Below are positions 58,478-64,000 of a stretch of 64,000 nt of DNA, one piece after another. The position numbers and the translations under genes are program-made. Position 1 is the first letter of the stretch. Each line of letters starts with the position of its first letter. The stretch comes from Buchnera aphidicola (GTDB lineage: Bacteria > Pseudomonadota > Gammaproteobacteria > Enterobacterales > Enterobacteriaceae): NCBI RefSeq assembly GCF_900128725.1, contig NZ_LT667500.1, positions 186,001-250,000 on the forward strand, in the 5' to 3' direction. The notes under the pieces were generated by a model, which worked only from the letters and a program-made list of their open reading frames with translations, had not been told where the DNA came from and did no database searches.

Positions 58478-59773
58478 CTAAATGATAGAATCGTGACATA
58501 TGGATTTAAATGTTTGGAAAAAAGACGGAAAAGTTTTATTTACACACGAAGGGTTCAATAATGTTACGGATACCTCTGATAAAGCAATTAAGGAAAAACA
58601 CATCGCTATTCTATGATCGTTATATGTATTAATTGTAGCATGTAAAAATCTTTTAACTGGATAAACGATTATAAAATCTGCTCCTTCTTGAACCTTAGCT
58701 CCAATTTTTCTTAATTCTGTAGTCATTGCATGCAACCGATCTGTTTCTTTGACTCGCCAGTTATATATATTTTTAATATATACTAATTGTTGCGCAAACA
58801 AACCTAACATAGCAATTGTCATCGCTGCATCTGGTATATGATTACAGTCTATAGAAATCCCCATTAATTTTTTTTTAGTACAAATTAAAGAATTTTTTTT
58901 CCACTCAATAGAAGCTCCCATGTTTTGTAAAATATTAATAAAATCTAGATCCCCTTGAATACTATTTTTCTGTATACCATTAATTTTTACACAACCCCCT
59001 CTTATTGCTGCCGCTGCTAAAAAGTAAGTAGCCGAAGACAGATCACTTTCAATAAAATATTCTTTTGGAGAAATATATTTTTGCTGGCACTGAATATAAA
59101 AAGATTTATAGTCATCTATAACCTTTACTATAACACCAAATTTTTTCATTATATTAAGAGTTAGGTCAATATATGGCTTGGATACTAAATCACCTTCTAC
59201 AATAATTTCTGTGTCTACCTGAGCTAAAGGAGCAGTCATTAGTAACGAACTTAAAAATTGACTAGAAATACTACCATTAATAAAAATTTTTCCACCCCTA
59301 AAACCACCCTTTATATATACAGGAGGATAATCGTTTTTCTGTAAATAACTGATACACGCTCCGCCTTGACGCAAAGCATCCACTAAATGATTTATTGGGC
59401 GCTCTTGCATTCTATCTTCACCCGTTAGGATAATTTTATTTTTACTCAAAGATAATATTCCTAATAAAGGCCGCATAGCAGTTCCAGCATTACCTAAAAA
59501 TAATGTAGTTTTTTTTGAAGAAAACAACGGCCTTGAAATACCATCTACAATACATTCAGATGAATTTTTATTTATAAATACTTTTACCCCTAATGCCAAT
59601 AAAGCGTCTAACATATACTTAACATCATCGCTGTACAATAAATTTTTTAAAATAGTTCTTCCACAAGATACTGCAGAAAGCAATAACGCTCGATTTGAAA
59701 TACTTTTTGACCCCGGTATATTTAATTCTCCAGAAACATATTTGACTGGCTTTAATGTTAAACTATTTTGCAT
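58478..59773 (-). CDS. aroA: 5-enolpyruvylshikimate-3-phosphate synthase
   Basis: Sixth step of the shikimate pathway, feeding chorismate to tryptophan, phenylalanine and folate. It is 431 aa (E. coli 427). Seen: the first substrate motif ELNIPGSKSISNRALLLSA, LFLGNAGTAMRPLLG (PEP/glyphosate-site loop), ISSQFLSSLLM, and RVKETDRLHAMTTELRKIGA with catalytic Glu and Arg. The serC-aroA operon order is kept (68 bp gap). It works upstream of trpDCBA in tryptophan provisioning. Confidence 0.97.
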   Translation of the reverse strand: MQNSLTLKPVKYVSGELNIPGSKSISNRALLLSAVSCGRTILKNLLYSDDVKYMLDALLALGVKVFINKNSSECIVDGISRPLFSSKKTTLFLGNAGTAMRPLLGILSLSKNKIILTGEDRMQERPINHLVDALRQGGACISYLQKNDYPPVYIKGGFRGGKIFINGSISSQFLSSLLMTAPLAQVDTEIIVEGDLVSKPYIDLTLNIMKKFGVIVKVIDDYKSFYIQCQQKYISPKEYFIESDLSSATYFLAAAAIRGGCVKINGIQKNSIQGDLDFINILQNMGASIEWKKNSLICTKKKLMGISIDCNHIPDAAMTIAMLGLFAQQLVYIKNIYNWRVKETDRLHAMTTELRKIGAKVQEGADFIIVYPVKRFLHATINTYNDHRIAMCFSLIALSEVSVTLLNPSCVNKTFPSFFQTFKSICHDSII

Positions 59774-59841
59774 AATAAAAAAAACCCTATAAAGAATAAC
59801 AATTCACAATATGTAATTTTGTTAGAAAACACTTAATAAAA

Positions 59842-60930
59842 TTAACCGAACTTTTTTTCAAAATTTTTCATAAAATCTACGAGCAAAAGAATACCTTTGA
59901 CAGGCATAGCGTTATAAATAGATGCACGAATACCTCCTACCATAGAATGACCCTTTAGCCCAACCAATCCATTTTTTTCTGCTTTTTGGAGAAAAATACT
60001 TGTTAACTCATGGCTTGGTAAATAAAAAGTTATATTCATACGCGATTGATTCACCGGTAATATAAAATTTTTATAGAAATCAGTAGTACTTAAATACTGA
60101 TATAAAATTTTTGCTTTTTCTTTATTTTTTTTTTCTATTATCTCTATACCCCCCAAATCTTTCATCCATTGAAAAACTAATCCTGATACATACCACGAAA
60201 ATACATTCGGAGTATTAAACATAGATTGTGATTGAGCTAATACTTGATAATTCAGAATTGAAGGAGTTTTTTTATTAATCTGTGTTAATAAATCTTTGCG
60301 AATAATAATAACTGTAATCCCTGTAGGACCAATATTTTTTTGAGCACAAGCATAAATCATGCCATATTTTTTTATATCAATTTTTCGGGATAAAATAGTA
60401 GAAGAAAAGTCTCCAATAATGACAGTTTTATAAAATATAGGATTTTCAAATATTTCTATGCCCTCAATAGTTTCGTTGGGGCAATAATGTAAATATGAGC
60501 TATTAGCAGGAATTTCCCATAGCACAGTTGGTTGAATATATATTTTTTTATCTTTTGTCATTTTTCGTACATCAAGAATACTAGGTTTACAATATTTCTT
60601 AGATTCTTCTGCTGCACATAAAGACCAATATCCGCTGTTAATATAACAAGGTTTTAAAGATTTTTTTGATAAATTTATGGGAATAGCTGAAAATTGTCCC
60701 CTAGCTCCCCCATGAGAAAATAAAACGCAATAATTGTTAGGAATATCTAATAAATAACGTAAATTTTTTTCAACTTTAAAAGTGTATTCTATAAAATCAT
60801 GACTACGGTGACTAATTTCAACAATTGAACAACCAGAGTTGTTCCAATTTAGAAAATTTTTTTTTACCTCTGATAAAACAGATCGGGGCAACGTAGCTGG
60901 CCCTGGATTAAAATTATATGTTGTAGGCAT
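59842..60930 (-). CDS. serC: Phosphoserine aminotransferase
   Basis: PLP aminotransferase of serine and pyridoxine biosynthesis. From ATG 60930 it is 362 aa (E. coli 362) and starts MPTTYNFNPGPATLPRSVL, aligned residue for residue with E. coli MAQIFNFSSGPAMLPAEVL; an in-frame ATG six codons upstream is not needed. The PLP lysine lies in YACAQKNIGPTG; SHGGARGQFSAIPINL and GDFSSTILSRKIDIKKYG are typical. Serine made here is the substrate of glyA and trpB. Confidence 0.96.
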   Translation of the reverse strand: MPTTYNFNPGPATLPRSVLSEVKKNFLNWNNSGCSIVEISHRSHDFIEYTFKVEKNLRYLLDIPNNYCVLFSHGGARGQFSAIPINLSKKSLKPCYINSGYWSLCAAEESKKYCKPSILDVRKMTKDKKIYIQPTVLWEIPANSSYLHYCPNETIEGIEIFENPIFYKTVIIGDFSSTILSRKIDIKKYGMIYACAQKNIGPTGITVIIIRKDLLTQINKKTPSILNYQVLAQSQSMFNTPNVFSWYVSGLVFQWMKDLGGIEIIEKKNKEKAKILYQYLSTTDFYKNFILPVNQSRMNITFYLPSHELTSIFLQKAEKNGLVGLKGHSMVGGIRASIYNAMPVKGILLLVDFMKNFEKKFG

Positions 60931-61045
60931 ATTTTTTACCAATATCATGATCTAGTGTTATAAATAATATTATCTATAATTTACAATTCAGTAAATAATG
61001 TTTCTTTATATAAAAAATCAAATTCAGAATCTTTTTTTAAAATGA

Positions 61046-62347
61046 TTATAAATACTTCATGCCACCCATATAAGGATATTGCAATACTTTAGGCACAGAG
61101 ACTCTACCATCTGAACATTGAAAATTTTCCAAAATAGCAGCCACAGTTCTCCCAACAGCTAACCCGGAGCCATTTAAAGTGTGTAAAAAGATGTTTTTTT
61201 TTGTATTAAGGGATTTATAACGAGCATTTATGCGTCTGGCTTGAAAATCTCCAATCATAGAACAAGATGATATTTCTCGATATAATTTTAAAGATGGAAA
61301 CCATACTTCTAAATCATATGTTTTTTTAGATGAAAAACCAAGTTCACCGGAACATAGTAATATTTTCCTATACGGTAATTGTAATAATTGTAAGATATTT
61401 TCAGCATGTTTAGTTAAGATCTCTAAAGCTTCATCAGATTTTTCTGGTCGTACAATTTGCACAATTTCGACTTTATCAAATTGACGGTTTCTAATTAATC
61501 CTCTAGAATTTTTTCCATAAGAAGAGGGCTCAGCTCTAAAGCAGGGGCTTAATGCTGTAAATTTTAACGGCAATAATTGAGGTGAAATGATTTTATTTTT
61601 TACTAAATTAACTAAAGGAACTTCCGACGTGGGTATCAAGAAAAAATGGTTATTTTTTTTTGCTTCAACAGAATTAAACGTGGAATTTATATGAAATAAA
61701 TCTTTTTTAAATTTTGGCAACTGACCGGTTCCATACATACAGGATTCTTTAACTATGTATGGCACATATATTTCTTCATATCCGTGTAATTTAATATGCG
61801 TATCCAGCATAAATTGACCTACCGCACGATGTAATCGAGCCACTGAACCTTTTATAAGCGTATATCCTGATCCAGCAATTTCCGCAGAAGAATTCCAATC
61901 AAATCCCTTCAACTTATTTCCGATTTTTATATGATCGATAATAGGAAAATTATAATTCTTTTTTTCTCCCCACAAATAAATTTCTTTATTGTTTTGCTCT
62001 CCAAACCCAACAGGGACGTCTTTGTGTGGTATATTGGGAATAGTAATTAATATTTTATATATTTTTCTTTGAACTAATTCTAATTTTTTTTTTAAGACGC
62101 TAATCGAGTCTCGAGAATGGATGAGTTGATTTTTTAAAATATCAATTTTATGATAAATTTGTTTTCTATGTATGATATGCTTTGATAATTTCTTATGTTC
62201 TGAAATTTTCATTTCGCTACTTATTTGTAATTTTTTACGCTTTTTTTCTAATTTTTTTAACATCTCTATATCTAAGATATAGTTTCTTGTATGTAATCTT
62301 TCTTGAAAAAAAGAATAATTATTTTTAATATCATTAAAATTTAACAT
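61046..62347 (-). CDS. serS: Seryl-tRNA synthetase
   Basis: Class II synthetase, 433 aa from ATG 62347 (E. coli 430); the frame opens six codons earlier at a TTG. Seen: the long N-terminal coiled coil that grips the tRNA-Ser extra arm (LEKKRKKLQISSEMKI and onward), motif 2 CFRAEPSSYGKNSRGLIRNRQFDKVE, and motif 3 LNGSGLAVGRTVAAILEN. First gene of the serS-serC-aroA-rpsA string; divergent from trxB. Confidence 0.96.
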   Translation of the reverse strand: MLNFNDIKNNYSFFQERLHTRNYILDIEMLKKLEKKRKKLQISSEMKISEHKKLSKHIIHRKQIYHKIDILKNQLIHSRDSISVLKKKLELVQRKIYKILITIPNIPHKDVPVGFGEQNNKEIYLWGEKKNYNFPIIDHIKIGNKLKGFDWNSSAEIAGSGYTLIKGSVARLHRAVGQFMLDTHIKLHGYEEIYVPYIVKESCMYGTGQLPKFKKDLFHINSTFNSVEAKKNNHFFLIPTSEVPLVNLVKNKIISPQLLPLKFTALSPCFRAEPSSYGKNSRGLIRNRQFDKVEIVQIVRPEKSDEALEILTKHAENILQLLQLPYRKILLCSGELGFSSKKTYDLEVWFPSLKLYREISSCSMIGDFQARRINARYKSLNTKKNIFLHTLNGSGLAVGRTVAAILENFQCSDGRVSVPKVLQYPYMGGMKYL

Positions 62348-62542
62348 AGTGTTTATAGTCTTCAAGTGTATAAGTTTTTTAAAAAAATATAAATGCTTTC
62401 TTTGATATACACATCAATCAAATAAAAATAACATAAGACATTATCATATAATAACATTATTATACACAAATCTTATTTTTATTATATTAACTATTTTTTT
62501 ATTTTATTTTAAAAAAATAAAAATTTTTAACAGGAGCTGATA

Positions 62543-63502
62543 GTGAGTGAAAAAAAAAAACAATTTAGTCAATTAGTTATTATTGGCTCAGGTCCAGCTG
62601 GTTATACAGCAGCTATTTATGCTGCGCGCTCTAACATTAACACTATATTGATTACTGGCCCCCAGCCGGGTGGGCAATTAATAAAAACAAATGATATAGA
62701 AAACTGGCCAGGTGATTATAAGCAGATTAGCGGTATAACTTTGATGGAGCGTATGTTACACCACGTAAAAAAGTTTTCTATCAAAATTATTGACGACATA
62801 ATCACGTCAGTAAATTTTAAAAATAATCCTTTTGAAATTAATGGAGCGACAACACAATACTTTAGTAAAGCTATTATTATTGCAACAGGATCATCTACTA
62901 AACTATTAAACATTCCCTCAGAAAGTGTTTATATGGGAAAGGGTGTGTCTACCTGCGCTGTATGCGACGGTTTTTTTTATAAAAACCAACCAGTAGCAGT
63001 TGTAGGAGGGGGAAATTCAGCGCTTGAAGAAACAATATATTTATCAAATATTTGTAAAAAAGTATATTTAATTCATCGTCGTCAACAATTTCGAGCAGAC
63101 AAAGTATTAATTAATCGTTTATATGAAAAAATAAAAACAAATAAAAATATTATTATTTATTTTAATTCTCGTGTTGCACAAATCGTAGGAAACCATATAG
63201 ACATGAATGGAATTAAAATTTATTCCGAAATAGACAAAAAATTTAAATTAATTAATGTATCCGGATTATTTGTAGCTATTGGGCATATTCCAAATTCTAT
63301 GATTTTTTCTAAATTTATTGACATTAATAATAATTATGTAAAAATTAATTATAATAACCAGGTATTTAAAACACAAACAAACATACCCGGAATATTTGCG
63401 GCTGGAGATGTTTCTGATCCAATTTATAGGCAAGCTATAACAGCTGCTGCAAGCGGCTGTATGGCGGCGATAGATGCTGAAAAATATTTAAATAACTCTT
63501 GA
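62543..63502 (+). CDS. trxB: Thioredoxin reductase
   Basis: NADPH-dependent flavoenzyme that reduces thioredoxin. It is 319 aa (E. coli 321). The start is GTG 62543 with AGGAG 6 bases upstream. Seen: FAD motif IIGSGPAGYTAAIYAAR, the redox pair C138 and C141 in STCAVCDGFF, the NADPH motif GGGNSALEE, and GIFAAGDVSDPIYRQ. It leads a trxB-infA pair, with aspS after it on the same strand. Confidence 0.97.
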   Translation: MSEKKKQFSQLVIIGSGPAGYTAAIYAARSNINTILITGPQPGGQLIKTNDIENWPGDYKQISGITLMERMLHHVKKFSIKIIDDIITSVNFKNNPFEINGATTQYFSKAIIIATGSSTKLLNIPSESVYMGKGVSTCAVCDGFFYKNQPVAVVGGGNSALEETIYLSNICKKVYLIHRRQQFRADKVLINRLYEKIKTNKNIIIYFNSRVAQIVGNHIDMNGIKIYSEIDKKFKLINVSGLFVAIGHIPNSMIFSKFIDINNNYVKINYNNQVFKTQTNIPGIFAAGDVSDPIYRQAITAAASGCMAAIDAEKYLNNS

Positions 63503-63547
63503 ACAGAATAATCCATAAATTGCTGTCTTATTCTTAGGAAGCACATC

Positions 63548-63763
63548 ATGAAAGAAAAGAGCATAGAGATGCAAGGAATTGTAATAGATACTTTACCGAA
63601 TACCACATTTAAAGTGAAACTAGAAAATAAACATATAGTTATAGCTCATATATCCGGAAAAATGAGAAAAAATTATATAAGAATTTTAACAGGAGACAAA
63701 GTAACGTTAGAGTTAACTCCTTATGATCTAAGTAAAGGAAGAATTATTTTCCGTAGTCGATAA
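63548..63763 (+). CDS. infA: Translation initiation factor IF-1
   Basis: OB-fold initiation factor of 71 aa (E. coli 72), the most conserved protein in the window: [18 protein letters not shown] and [19 protein letters not shown] followed by [22 protein letters not shown] lies 6 bases upstream of the ATG. It is 45 bp downstream of trxB. Confidence 0.98.
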   Translation: MKEKSIEMQGIVIDTLPNTTFKVKLENKHIVIAHISGKMRKNYIRILTGDKVTLELTPYDLSKGRIIFRSR

Positions 63764-63815
63764 ATTGTAATTTATTGTGTTAAAAAGAGTTTAAAAATTT
63801 TTAAAAGATAGTATT

Positions 63816-63838
63816 TATTTTTATTAGAAATAAAAATA
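63816..63838 (+). terminator. A/T hairpin after infA
   Basis: Perfect 10-bp stem TATTTTTATT / AATAAAAATA with a 3-base loop AGA, 52 bases after the infA stop and 70 bases before aspS. Weak because it is all A/T except the loop, but perfect in pairing. Confidence 0.35.
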
Positions 63839-63908
63839 TCTATAACTTAATATAAATCTTAAAAACAGATTAATTCATTTTAAAATATTTTAAAAAATTA
63901 GGATGTGT

Positions 63909-64000
63909 ATGCGTACCAAATATTGCGGAGATATCAAGTCAACAGACAACAATAAAACTATTACTATATGCGGATGGGTAAACCAAACAAGACGATTAAA
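63909..64000 (+). CDS. aspS: Aspartyl-tRNA synthetase, N-terminal part (partial)
   Basis: Only the first 30 codons fall in the window: MRTKYCGDIKS, then the OB-fold start TITICGWVNQTRRLK, aligned with E. coli MRTEYCGQLRL and VTLCGWVNRRRDL. An ATG two codons upstream (63903) is also possible. Catalytic motifs lie beyond the window. Confidence 0.92.
   Translation, partial: MRTKYCGDIKSTDNNKTITICGWVNQTRRL

Overview
The window is a stretch of the reduced, very AT-rich chromosome of an obligate gammaproteobacterial aphid symbiont, almost certainly Buchnera aphidicola. The evidence is agreement of four things: a gammaproteobacterial 16S rRNA gene that is not followed by 23S/5S; the block dnaE-proS-flhB-flhA-argS-rrs; a chromosomal trpD-trpC(F)-trpB-trpA cluster without trpEG; and Enterobacteriaceae-like short gene strings (lepA-lepB-rnc-era-acpS, serS-serC-aroA-rpsA, phrB-ybgI-sucA-sucB) from which neighbours have been lost. 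The exact strain or host aphid cannot be read from the sequence alone. There are no mobile elements, prophages or CRISPR arrays.

Layout. 1-7.7 kb: 3' end of dnaE, proS (-), flagellar export genes flhB-flhA (+), argS (-). 7.7-11.8 kb: 16S rRNA with promoter and flanking processing stem, tRNA-Ile and tRNA-Ala, dnaQ, tRNA-Asp, grpE. 11.8-20 kb: smpB (frameshifted), tadA, then a minus-strand lepA-lepB-rnc-era-acpS operon, mnmA and fabI. 20-27.5 kb: rnb, a small unknown ORF, lipB (frameshifted), lipA, sppA (-), yciA (-). 27.7-33 kb: trpDCBA and yciC on the minus strand. 33-34.3 kb is a 1.2-kb desert. 34.3-44 kb: rluB, suhB (-), rlmN, hisS, glyA, pgl (-), truncated mfd (-). 44-55 kb: gapA, fldA (-), phrB, ybgI, sucA-sucB, gpmA, pfkA. 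55-64 kb: tpiA, decayed ihfB, rpsA, aroA, serC, serS (all -), then trxB, infA and the start of aspS (+).

The genes form a symbiont core: translation (four complete tRNA synthetase genes and the start of a fifth, S1, IF1, RNase III/Era), glycolysis (pfkA, tpiA, gapA, gpmA), the 2-oxoglutarate dehydrogenase E1/E2 pair with lipoate synthesis, and amino-acid supply (trpDCBA, aroA, serC, glyA), plus a partial flagellar export apparatus.

The most notable signals are erosions inside genes that were kept. SuhB has lost all inositol-monophosphatase metal ligands while the fold-defining motifs remain. FlhB has lost its NPTH self-cleavage motif and carries a frameshift in a poly-T tract. smpB and lipB are each split by a one-base shift in long poly-A tracts. 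ProS has an eroded editing domain, SucB an eroded subunit-binding domain, and Mfd has no UvrB-like N-terminal half. A recognisable ihfB (himD) remnant lies between tpiA and rpsA.
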